A stretch of 64,000 bases of DNA from Ganoderma boninense. Taxonomy: Eukaryota > Basidiomycota > Agaricomycetes > Polyporales > Polyporaceae. The DNA lies in contig CM035305.1 of NCBI GenBank assembly GCA_002900995.3, positions 4,992,908-5,056,907 on the forward strand, given 5' to 3'. Shown here one piece after another: positions 50,095 to 60,725 of this stretch (its first letter is position 1; each line of letters starts with the position of its first letter). Below the pieces are notes generated by a model. That model was not told the DNA's origin and made no database searches. It was given only the letters and a program-made list of their open reading frames with translations. Both the position numbers and the translations under genes were made by a program.

Positions 50095-52113
50095 CTACTG
50101 CACTGGCACGGGTAGCTCCCACCAATAATCATGGCGAGGGGCCTGCACACAATCCATCCACTTCCCCCATCCCAACCCGGTCAGCTTCGTAGGCCCCTCG
50201 CGACCCCCCTTGCCAACCACATGGCTGATCTGTTCCCTCTCGTCGATCTCGACCGACTCGACATGCTCAAATATGCCGGTATCCCTGTATCCTGACTCCG
50301 CCTGGTCCAACCATTTCATCGCCCGCTGGCGGGACCCTGGCTTCCCACCCTCCAGCCGGACACGGAGCGTTTTCAGACGCCGTCCCTCGAGGGCGCGCTG
50401 GGCGAGCGCAGGTACGAGGAGCTCGCAGAATCCCTGTGGTACGGCTTCGACAATGAGCTCGAGGTGTGCGAGGCACGGGAAGAGCACTGGGCCGTCCGAG
50501 TCCGAGTCGATGCTGGCATACTCCGCGTTCCGGTCCGAGCCGCGCGAGAGGAGCGCGGCGACGGCGTGCGCGAGGCCCATGGGCGCGTCGGTGCTGCCGT
50601 CGCTCGCTCGCTCGTCGTACTTGACGACGAGCGTCGAGACCGCGGGCATGTGCGTGGCGATGCGGAGGAGAAAGGTCGCACCGAGGCTGATGCGCCGCAG
50701 CTGTGCCTGGAAGTGCAGCTCCTCGACGCCGTGGAGCGGGAGCGTCGCCGGGAGGTCGTCGAACGCCCAGCTCGTTATCTCCATGGCGTTTCGCATGCTG
50801 TGTGTGCTCTCGATGCCGATCGACAGCGACAGATCGGGCCCATGGAAGGTGGCGCGAAGGGATTCGAATTTGCCGGTGACGTTGATTGCTACGCGGTTCA
50901 CCGTGCGCGCGGCGAGGGAGCCCGGGATAAGGGGATTCGACGCCAGCGTCCTAATCCTGGCGAAGATGGGCAAAAGGCTGACAGTGGCGAGGTTTGGAGC
51001 CTCGAAGTGAGTCGTTAGGTCGCGTACTGTGGTGGAGGTCAAGGAGCCTAAGTATACGCTGTGCAAGTGGGGTAGGTACACAGAGGACAAGGGAGATGTC
51101 ACCGAGTTCTGAGGCGCAGCAGTATTTGTGTTTTGGCTCGATCTTACGATGTGGAGCACTTCGAGGGCAGGGGTGTTACGCAGGAGGTCGAGTATACTCG
51201 AAGGGTTGATTTTGTGTAGTGAGGCGAGATGCAGGTGCGTGAGCCGCGGTAGGGCATGAGTGGGGACGAAGAGAAAACTCTCCAGAAGCATTGCCTTGAG
51301 GGCTGGCAGCCTTGTCGGAGCGGTAGGGTCTGAAATCACTGTGACTGTGTCTTCCCTGGAGAAAAGTGTGCGGGCCAGGGAAAGTACTCGGACTCGAGGC
51401 ATGTCAATCGTCATGATTGATTGGAGGATGGATGCATGTTGGGGAAGCTCGACCCTCACCCAGAGGTCTAGTTCGCAAATACGCGCGCTGTTGTCCGCGA
51501 TGGCCGTTGAAAGCATATTGTCGACGTCGAGGTGTCCGCATAGACGAATGGGTGCACCTAGCGAACGGGTAAGCAACACAGAAGCAAATGTGCGTCGATG
51601 TCCGAAGTCAATCTCCGTCCATAGAGAAGCAGCCTGGGAGCCGATAGCATGCCACTTGTGGCACACTAACATCGCAGAGACGAGTTGGCGGTAGGAAGTG
51701 AACCTGGATGCCGATAAATCTATCGGATAACGCTTCACAGGCGACTGCCTGATACGGCCGAAAATCATGCGAAGAACTTCGGGGGGGAGTCGACTGATGG
51801 GGACGGCGGTGGAGTCATTTCGGCATCTTCTAAGTTGAATCATAGCCATCTGTATGTGTCTCTCTACGTTGATAAACTGTTGAGTTTCAACGCATCAATA
51901 TTTCGTTCATGATAGCACGAGCTTGGCTGATGAGGATGGATCCTAGTCAAGCTTACAATTTCATCCCTATCGCACCATATTAACTGGCAGCCGACTAGAA
52001 AAATGTATCGCTTACTGAAAATGAATAACACCTGCTTGCCCTAGAAGCGCAGTACTTTGAGTGAGCAGTTGGTGCGCAGTGGCGGCGACGAGCTCGAGAC
52101 TTAAGTGGGCCAT
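50095..52113 (-). CDS. FB3: F-box protein
   Basis: Exons 52016-52113, 51957-51966 (10-base microexon) and 50095-51876; 629 aa, the longest copy. The ATG at 52113 begins LELVAATAHQLLTQSTALLG, matching the first exons of the other copies. The microexon adds Gln-Asp-Glu-Ile, and the last exon opens FINVERHIQMAMIQLRR. The F-box is PISRLPPEVLRMIFGRIR, then AMLVCHKWHAIGSQAASLW. The leucine-rich region follows, with an Asp/Ser-rich insertion (ASIDSDSDGPVLFP) relative to FB2. The end is LGWGKWMDCVQAPRHDYWWE. No breaks. It is head to head with FX4 across 333 bases, the clearest FB-FX pair in the window. Confidence 0.82.
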
Positions 52114-52446
52114 GCTGGCATGACAAAAGATTAATATGATGCTGATGATACGGGGCATTAAAGAACTACGAACCAGAGGGATGAATCACGAGCGTGAGGA
52201 GGGGTAAAAATTGACAAGAAAATAAGATGCGGACTTGAGAAGGGACTCGGAGGCCTCGAGGACGCGCGGCGGCGCCAGGCACTGGTGGCGACCGGCGTTT
52301 GCCAGTGGCCCTGCGGTGCCTCAAGCTCAACTTGGCCTCATCGGGCACAGGCTTGAAGTTCAATGCTCGACTTCACCACTTGTCTTCTGGAATAGCTTTA
52401 CCACTTCTCCTCAAGGGTCCTCGTATCACAGAAAACTCACCTCCCA
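52114..52446. promoter_or_regulatory. Shared divergent region between FB3 and FX4
   Basis: 333 bases separate the FB3 ATG (minus) from the FX4 ATG (plus). A bidirectional promoter is likely from the spacing alone; I see no clear TATA box on either side. Confidence 0.4.
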
Positions 52447-53740
52447 ATGACCCCAGACGGAAGTATCGATGACAGTAGGTTCCCTAAGACGAATGACGCA
52501 TCACGGTCATCCGTCGACTTAGTCGACCAAGATCCCGCCAGGACGAGCTTAGTATCTCCGGAGAACACTCATTCAAGCCCTGAAAACAATAAATTGGACA
52601 AGATAGTGCTGGATGGCCGTCTGGACTCTTCAAAGGGGGACGGTGTCGGACCCGTAAGTTTGGTATTCGTCATCTTGACCGAGCTGCGTCGAACAGAGCG
52701 CTCACCTTGAACGTTGAACCCCACAGTGGCTGCAGTGGTGGCCTGTCGCAGTTTTCCCTCCTGCATACGCCCTACACAGCTATTATCGGCGTCATAGGCC
52801 TCGTCGCCTTCCGCCGCTCACACCACTGAAGCTACCCGGACTCTATGGCCTCGCGTTCACCTCTACGATGCTCTTCGTGCAGCAGGCGGTTGCGTACACC
52901 GAGACGGTCATAGGCGACAAACGCCTCCACATCATCGACCTCGCGGGCGATCGTGCAACAACCCTATCGGACGATCCCGAAGGGCAGAAAGTGCTGAATT
53001 TGTTCACCGTGGAGACCGGGCTGGCGCAGGTCTTCAAGCGGATCCGCGAGGGTACGTCTGGTCGCTAGCGTGCCCGGCTCCTCTGAGTCTTCACCGCAAA
53101 ACCACCATTGACTAACACCGCTGATGCGTTCCCTCTGACAGAGAGCTACTATTCGTCGGGGATCGTGGGCAAGCTCGCCTGGTGGGACCGCCACCTCTGG
53201 TCCAGCCAGGAGATGTTCGACAAGTGGACGCTCATGCTGCTGAACACCCTCGACGAGCAGCAGTCCGTCGCCGCCCTCCCGCGCGAGGACCTCGAGATCT
53301 GCGCCACGCACCTCGCGAATCGCAGTTCCACACGGGCAAGTCCTGCCTTTCATCCTTTCATCCATCCCCCCTCTCAGTGCTCGGTGCTCGCCTCCGAGTC
53401 TTTTTCTTTTGCTAACATTCTCCTCCGCTCTTTGCACGGGCAGCTCGAACAGATCTCGAGCGCTATCTGGTGGAGCATGGGCTTCTCCGTCCCCCTCGCA
53501 ATGCTGGCGCGCTGGTCCGGCCGGCGGGCGCTGTACCTGCCGATGAACGGCCTGCAGCGGCTCCTCATCGGGGCGTGGATATACGTCGACGTGCCTATGA
53601 CGTTCCGGGAGCTCTGGTACCTGCGGCGGATACGGGAGAAGGACGTGGCGGCGCAGATGATGGTCGATCTGTTCGGTAGCTTTGACGAGGAGTTCGAGGA
53701 GCTGGGGATCGAGTACGACCCTCCCCAGGATGGGTCGTGA
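52447..53740 (+). CDS. FX4: canonical member of FX family
   Basis: Exons 52447-52653, 52727-53051, 53142-53335 and 53444-53740; about 340 aa. Exon 1 is polar (Asp, Ser, Asn, Lys-rich), likely disordered. Exon 2 reads WLQWWPVAVFPPAYALHSYY, then HRPRRLPPLTPLKLPGLYGL and a hydrophobic run. Exon 3 has YYSSGIVGKLAWWDRHLW and LEICATHLANR. Exon 4 has WWSMGFSVPLAMLARWSGRR, YLPMNGLQRLLIGAWIY, RELWYLRRIREKD and FGSFDEEFEELG. The third intron begins GCAAGT (GC..AG), as in FX3. Exon lengths and phases parallel FX3 closely, suggesting these two are the most recent pair. Function unknown; the hydrophobic segments allow a membrane-associated protein. Confidence 0.8.
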
Positions 53741-54195
53741 ATGTGGCGCGAGAAAGATCGGATGTTGCGAGTCTTGCGCTTGTGTTCGGCGTGCGGCTCG
53801 CGGGGATACGTTGCAACTTTTCTTTGGGTCTTTTTAGATGGGTGTCCTTGGAATATTAATATTCGAGACGTTAAGCAGCGACATATAGATGCATGGGCAC
53901 CCCTATTTTAAACGTCCGGTGAAGCATAGGAAACCAGCATAAGCAGTGCCATCGCTCGGATCTACAGCGTCGGCCACATCAGCCGCAGCGCTGGACGCAC
54001 GATTCTTATGGATACACGACTCTCCAGGCTTTGAATTAACGTTGGGACATCGTATCGTAATATTAGCTAGCCAGTTTGCACCAATCCTGGAAACTAGCGT
54101 CTTCAGCGAACTAAGCTCACCAGTATCCGTGTGTCGGGGTGCGCGAAACGTCCTCTCTGATCTCCCGGTCCCAGTCCCGTCTCGACGAGTAGTTA
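53741..54195. other. Intergenic, no gene seen
   Basis: 3' flanks of FX4 and of the F-box pseudogene; no supported feature. Confidence 0.4.
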
Positions 54196-56130
54196 CTAGT
54201 CAGACCGCCTGCAAGACCCCCCATCCACGTGGTCAAAGAGCCCCGCCGCCTTCAAGTCATCATACGCCAAGTCCCTGGGCCACGGGCCTGCCGGACACAG
54301 CGCGCCAACACGGACACAGAGGTGCTGCAGCCTGCGTCCATCCCGGCCGCGCTTCGCCAGCGCGGGGTTCAGGACGGCGACGAAGTGCACAGACGTGTCA
54401 ACCGTGTCGACGTCGAGCGAGCGCAGCTCCGGGAAGACTGCGGGGCCGCCAGAGAGCAGCGCGCAGGAGAGCTGCATGGATGCCGCCACGTCGAAGCGGC
54501 TCAGGCTGTCGGAGTCGTGGTGCAAGACCGGGTCGAGCATGAGGCAGAGCTCCATGACGCTCCTGAGGCGCAGGAGGCAGTCCTCGTCCCACACGGAGGA
54601 CGAGAGGCGGGAGGTGGTCACGGGGGCGAGCGAGAGGAGGGTCGGGAAGGCGGTAAATGGCCACTGGCGGCGTTCCTCGGGCGGCGGCGTGGACCGTGGT
54701 CTGGTCGCTCGCATTGTAGTAGCTGCGCGTCGCCCTCGAGGCGCCCCCTTAGCATGTGGTGGTGAACGTTCTGTAGTCGCCGCTGATCGCCAGCGTGACG
54801 CGACTCGGAGTGGGGGGTGTGCGAGGCCAGCGACCCTGGGAGGAGGCGTTCGAGAAGCATACCGGACTGGGTGTTGAACAGGAACTCTTAGAACACCCTG
54901 GTGATGTTGGGGAGCTCCAGCCGAGATACGAGGTAGTGGATGACATTCGTGTAGGCACAACTGATAGTCAGGCACCGGCGGCGAGGAAGATTATTATTAT
55001 TATTACTCTCTCGTCAAAACCTGGCAGAAGACAACGGGTGACAGATCGTAGCTACGTGTGTCCGACAGGGCGACTGCTATCCCCGATTCGATTGACGGCT
55101 CAATAGCCCGGGGCCCACGGCAAAGCCAGCGTGTGGGGAGTCGGCGGCGAGGAAGAGTCCAGGGGGAGGAAGGGGTTACGCCGCGAGCGACGGCGAGGCA
55201 GGCATTTGATGACATCTCGAAGACCTCGAGCATCGGTTGGTTGCAGAGGAGGTTCCAGATCAAAGAAACGGCTAGGATTTTCATGTTCTTCACAAGACTG
55301 TGCGTTAGACTCGGCACGACCCCGATAGGGACCCATAGGGCTCCCGACAGCAAGAGAGCTCCGAGTGAGGACACGTGTTCTGGTCTGGCAAAATGCGTAC
55401 GCGTCGATGAGTCTTCGCCCAGTGGTTCAAACGTGAGCGTGAGTTGACGAAGAGCTGGCATGGCAATGTCAGATAGAGAGGTGTAGGCTTCCGGCTGAGC
55501 ACTGGAGAGACTCTGCAACTCCAGTTCGGAAACTCGACCACAGTGGTGCTGTGTAATTGAGTTGACCAGCTGGTTATTCCCATCGTCGATGTTAGCACGG
55601 AGGTGAATAGAGGCTGCACGAGACCTCTCCAGGAGGCAGCCCGCCGACTCAGGAAGGGCGCGCTGCGAGGTCAATCTTGGTCCACAACGATGCCGTCTGA
55701 GTGGCGATCGAATCGTGTCAATCGCTTGTAGGGGCCATCTTCACGACTCGAATACCCTGTCAAGAAGAGCGAGGACGATGGAAGTAACAAGTATTGGAAC
55801 ATCATTTGCAGCACCTCGGGCTGAAGTCGATTGACGGGCAGCGCGGAGGACGAGTTGTAACATTGACGGATATTGCCGATGAGTGTTACAGCCTTCTGCT
55901 CCAGTTCCTCAAGCTAAGGATATGGTATCGATGATATCTTCGGGTTTTCAGTTACTTCGCCTGAAAGACGTACTGTTTGTCGACTGTGGAGACGTGAGAG
56001 CGAGGTGAGAAGCACATCGGAGAGTCGAAGCTGATAGTACGCACTCGACAATCAGGTCTTCGCCAGAACGGACAAGAGCCGTGCTCCTATCGAGGAGATC
56101 TTGAAGAGGGGGGCCCAGAGAAATTTTCAA
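54196..56130 (-). pseudogene. FB4: decayed F-box gene
   Basis: Reads as an FB paralogue in pieces. The exon-1 relic at about 56037-56130 (ISLGPPLQDLLDRSTALV) ends in a GT but has lost the start codon (TTG/ACG where the others have ATG). The F-box relic near 55840-55880 reads ALPVNRLQPEVLQMMFQYLL. The conserved LVCHKWHAI block is missing, and after a frame change the next piece is ATQTASLWTKIDLAARPS with an in-frame stop. Another frame change leads to the leucine-rich part (about 55000-55670). An ATT-repeat run (about 54990-55006) interrupts the middle. The last part (54196-54450) keeps LFPELRSLDV, GRDGRRLQHLCVRVG and AGLFDHVD. Several independent breaks make it a pseudogene rather than a mis-spliced gene. 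Confidence 0.8.
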
Positions 56131-56426
56131 CGCTGACGTGTCACGCTACGTATAGGTCGACGAGGATTTCAAAGTCGGTTCCAGAGCGGCGTATAATAAG
56201 TGGAAAACTGGAAAATTGATTACCGCTTGCAAAACTCGGGGTCAGGCCACTGGGGTCGGAAAGTGATGAGGAGATTTACTTGTAACGATCTTAAGCTTTT
56301 GGATGGTTGGAGCCTTGACTCGTGCAAATAGAAAAGCAGACGAAAGACGAAATTCAAAGGAGGCGGCGTTGTGCTCCACATAGGATTATTACTTCCTCAT
56401 AGTGTCTGTCGAAGAATACACGCCAA

Positions 56427-56497
56427 GCATTAATGGGGTAGTGGTAACCTGGGTCGTTGCCATCGACCCGCCGGGGGTTCGATTCCCCCTTAATGCA
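56427..56497 (+). tRNA. tRNA-Gly (anticodon GCC)
   Basis: Full cloverleaf: acceptor stem GCATTAA pairs with TTAATGC (7/7), followed by discriminator A. A 3-bp D stem is formed by GGG and CCT. Anticodon stem GGTCG/CGACC closes loop TTGCCAT with anticodon GCC at 56459-56461. Variable loop is CGCC. T stem GGGGG/CCCCC closes loop TTCGATT. No intron. A TTTT stretch about 10 bases downstream fits a Pol III terminator. Confidence 0.95.
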
Positions 56498-56925
56498 CAC
56501 TCGTTTTGCTACATCGACACTGTGTCAGGTGTTTCCGAGGGGCCTGGGACCGAGTAATGCTTCCAGAACTGAACCACAAATATACGTCCTTTAAACCTAA
56601 GTACGCTTGTTTTTATGCACTCCAAACCATTTAACCAAGGTGAATAGAATGCGACTACGTGTACCGCAACTTGCAATAGTATTCTTACACACAATCGACG
56701 ATTAAGTAGGCGCTTCAAATTAAGCGCCACTGATGACGGGAGAGATTTGGCAACCGCCTCATCTTCGCTCAGAACCGCTCTTGTCTTTATGTACTCCCCA
56801 GCCCAGCTCCTTTGCGACGTCTACCACAGTGTACGTACACATGCAGTAATCTTGTTCTATGAAAGCTTACAATCACTAGTCTGTCGTATCTGCCACATTG
56901 TGATTCTAGACCGCAAATCCGAGGG

Positions 56926-58789
56926 ATGGCGGACTTGGAAAACATCGCCGCTACCGTGCAGCAACTTTTGACGCAAACTACCGCCTTATTGCGGCAGAAT
57001 GTGGTTACTGTTATACAGTGAGAGATTCGTATTTGCGAATTTCACGAAACTCCTTGCTAACGAGACTCAGAGATGAAACTGTACGCTCAATTAATATCTC
57101 AGTCTTAGTGGATGCGTACTCAAAGTGTTTCGATAGTTGGAAACTCTTGAACGAGACAGCCGTTTAGCCATGACGCAACTGAGGAGGCTCAGAAACGAAT
57201 CTCTCCCTATTCCCGCCAATAGGCTCCCTCCGGAGCTTCTCCAGATGGTTTTCGGACATCTTAGGTCTGCGCGACCTCTCCATCTGACTCGCGCGAAGTA
57301 CCGAGGCCCTCGCCCTGCATTTGCTTCCTACAAGTCCCTCGTCGCAGTGATGCTTGTGTGTCACAAGTGGTGCGCGATCGCTTCCAATGCTGCCTGCTTG
57401 TGGACAGAGGTCGACTTTCAGCTGCGGCGCACATTCGCTCCGGTGCTGCTTACTCGCTCTTCAGGTGTAGCCATCAATCTGCGTGGACGCATTTCAGGCG
57501 AAGAAAATGCACTTGAAGCCGTCATAAGGAACAACGGGACGCGCATTCGCGACCTCGACATTTGTGCGGAAAAGTCCATATCCGCTTTGCAGTCTATCTT
57601 GGCCGTCAATATGCCTCGACTCCGGGTTCTTTCCCTTGCCTACAAAAACGACACGTTGGACTCAGTGACGCTGTCCGGTGCTCCAGCTTGCTTTCCCATC
57701 CTAAAAACAATACTTTTTAAACACCTTCTCTTCGTTCCAGCCCAGATCCTGCCCAAACTCACACATTTACGCCTGGACAGCATCGGCCGACTCAGTGTTT
57801 CAGACCTGCTCAACCTCTTGAGAAGCATGCCTTCTCTCGAAGTATTGTATATTATGTCCAGCGACTTCATCATCTCCCCGAATCCGATCCCGGTCTCTTC
57901 AGCCATCGCTCTCCCTCGCTTACAGAACGCGCGCATCTATCAAATGAATTCCACCATGGTATTCTACCTGATGAACGCGATAGAGATTCCAAGGTCGGCA
58001 TTTCTTGACCTCGATGTGGAAGAAGCGACACACTTGTCGACGCCTCTCCTTCTGGACGCCCTCTCCACACGTACAATGCCCTGCCTAGCGCTGGATGTGT
58101 CCCCCGGCTTCGCAGAGCTCGATGTCACCCTCCACGGACGCTACATTTCGTTGTCCATGACGCTCAGGTCTGTATACTTCAGCGCCCCGGATGAAGACAG
58201 GACCGACTGGGCATTCACCGGCTTTCCGACCGTGCTCCCGCTGTCCGGCGTCGAGGAGATCCACATCCTAACTTACGACCAGTGGGACCCCACGTCCTCA
58301 GCTTTCCTAGCTCAGCTCGCCACCCACATGCCCGCGCTGTCGACACTACTCATCAAGTACGACGCGATGAGCTGCGAGGAGGAAGTCGACGGTCACATCG
58401 AGCTGGCACGAGCGGTCGCCCACGTCCTCGAGAACGACAGCCCGGTGCTATTCCCGCACCTCGCGCACCTCGATCTCATCGTCCGGACCATCCCGCTGGC
58501 GTTTTGCGAGATCCTCTCCCGCGCACTCGCGCGTCGCGACGAGGACGGTCGCCGATTGCAGAGGCTGCGCATCTGCGTCGATCATGACTACTCGTCGGAG
58601 TGGAAGCAGAAATGGCGTGGCAGGCAGGAGCCCGACTACAAGGAGACGGGCATCTTCGACCATGTTGACGAGTGTGAAATCTGCAACGACTCCTTGGACC
58701 ACGACACTGATGCACAGAGGTTGGGATGGGGGTTGTGGAAGGATCGTGTGCAGCACGGTGGCCATGAATATTGGCAGGATTCGGAGTGA
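56926..58789 (+). CDS. FB5: F-box protein
   Basis: Exons 56926-57017, 57071-57080 (10-base microexon) and 57137-58789; 584 aa. The ATG at 56926 begins MADLENIAATVQQLLTQTTA; the microexon gives Gln-Asp-Glu-Thr and the long exon opens LETLERDSRLAMTQLRR. The F-box is PANRLPPELLQMVFGHLR (about residues 60-77), then AVMLVCHKWCAIASNAACLW. The LRR-like region contains repeated LPKLTHLRL-type steps. The end has LFPHLAHLDLIVRTIP, DEDGRRLQRLRICV and LGWGLWKDRVQHGGHEYW. No breaks. FX5 follows 354 bases downstream on the same strand. Predicted SCF substrate receptor by family; target unknown. Confidence 0.83.
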
Positions 58790-59143
58790 CCGTGGTATCG
58801 GGGTGCTGGATAGGCGTGCGTTTTCTCATACGATGCACCTACAAGTGGTGTTCAGACACTGTAGGATCCCTACTAGTGGGTTGTGGCTATTGCGGGCGCA
58901 GGAGAGGGAATATAGGATCCGACATCTTCATGGTTTACTTTGCATTCGCGCGACGGCCCGGATTCCGAGCAGTTGCCGCGAGGATGTCGCACGGTCCAGG
59001 ACACTGCGTCGGACCTCTGGCGCTGGTCTACAGCTTGCTCAGGACCACAGCTTGCCAGTATGGGCGTCGCAGAGTACTTCGCATCTTGTTTAAGGGGGAT
59101 TTCCCCGGCATTGTCAAACCTATCCTCCGACTCATACCAGGAT
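58790..59143. other. Intergenic between FB5 and FX5
   Basis: Short tandem spacer, with open frames but no supported gene. Confidence 0.4.
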
Positions 59144-60286
59144 ATGAGCTCGACACGAGCTCCCACATCGGACCCACAGATTGAACTCGATCCATCTCAC
59201 TACCCCAAGGCGCGACGTTTCCCGGTAAGTCCCCTGCCCTGTTGATCTTCCTTCGCTGATCAATTCATATCTTGGCATTGTGGACGCAGTGGTTTACCTT
59301 CGTACCCGGCGCGCTCTGCGGGGCAGCTTACGCCACTCACTGCTACTACCGACGCCACAGACCGCTGCAGCGTCGTCTGCGGGTAACCTCCATGCGGCTA
59401 TCCGAGATCTACATCGTCTTCGGCACGATGTTCTCCCTCGGGATGGATGGGCTGGTTATGCAGCACAACATGATATATCATGACGAGGACCGCCTCGTGA
59501 TCGAGCTGGGCGCATACCGGATGAGGCAGGTTCTGCAGTACAACGACGGCGACAGCGACGTTCGCCAGAAAGTCAAGGAGCACATCCAAGAGCTCAAGAA
59601 GGACCTTCCTTGCCTGACATTGCGTGATGGTGAGTATACGACATTCGTGGCGCCGACGGGACTCAATCATATTCAAATCACCTCCTCAGATGCCTACAAC
59701 GCGGGAAGTTTCTGGCAAAAGGTTGTCTGGTGGCATGACAATCTATGGGCAGACGACGCCACTTGGGTATCGGCCGCAATAGTGATGGCTACTGGGATGA
59801 ACGGGATGCCAATGCGCGATGCGTTGTTACCTACGACCAACGCGGACGACTGGGTCCGCTGCGCTACACATTGCGCCAACCGGCTCTACGAGGAGGTGGG
59901 TTTGTTTCTTCGCTGCGCTACCCGCTCTCCAACACTTCAATTGAACAACTCCTTATAAACCACGGTTCTCGTAAATTCGGCAGGAGATCAGAGGATATGC
60001 GCTCTACCCTTTTCTCCTCTTCGCTCCGATAGCGATGCTCGCCCGGTGGACGCGACGTCCGGTGCTATATCTGCCCTGCAACGGTCTGCAGCGGGTCCTC
60101 CTCTGGGCATACGTCTATTGCGGAGACTGGCGAACGCATCGCCGGCTGTCAAGCCTCCAGAACATCCAGGAGACGCGGAAGGCTGCGTTGACTATGAAGC
60201 ATGTACTGAGACACGATTTCAAACCCGAAATTGCGCACTGTCGCATGTGGGGGGCGATCATAGGGCCGTACAGCTCGGTGTCCTGA
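59144..60286 (+). CDS. FX5: divergent member of FX family
   Basis: Exons 59144-59224, 59290-59629, 59690-59895 and 59984-60286; about 309 aa, phases 0, 1, 0. Exon 1 is the shortest of the family (27 codons). Exon 2 has GAAYATHCYYRRHRPLQRRL and a hydrophobic SEIYIVFGTMFSLGMDGLV, then a charged helical tail. Exon 3 has WQKVVWWHDNLW, an insertion, and VRCATHCANRLYEE. Exon 4 has YPFLLFAPIAMLARWTRRPV, YLPCNGLQRVLLWAYVY and a shortened end without the FGSF motif. It converges on the zf-4CXXC_R1 gene. Function unknown. Confidence 0.75.
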
Positions 60287-60725
60287 AGATTTCAGGTCAG
60301 CAGTATCATTGCGACCGCCCGTTTCTATCGTTATGCGCTTGTACTTGTGACGCCGATACCCGATACTGTACTTCATAGCACTCCCCAAAGTCAACCCTTC
60401 CCTCAACGACGCTCTGCTTCGCCATCCCCACTCCCTCATCACACGAAACGCCGCGCAGGTCCGCTCAATACCAAGAACTAGACGCACGACTGTTTGATTA
60501 CTGGCAATGACCAAGTAGTTTATCACGAATTAGATACAGCTGAGCTCGAAATACCCCATGTACCATACACGGATTGGAATACAGAACAAACCCCACTCAC
60601 AAAAAACGAACACTGCAAACAAGGAAACCTCTACAAATCGAAGAACCAAAAACCGTCAAGATGGACGAGAACGGGTAGTGCTCCATAACTACATGTCCAT
60701 ATCCACCGCCCTCCCTTCTCATCGA
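60287..60725. other. Intergenic, convergent gene ends
   Basis: 3' flanks of FX5 and of the zf-4CXXC_R1 gene. A-rich near 60580-60660; no gene seen. Confidence 0.4.
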
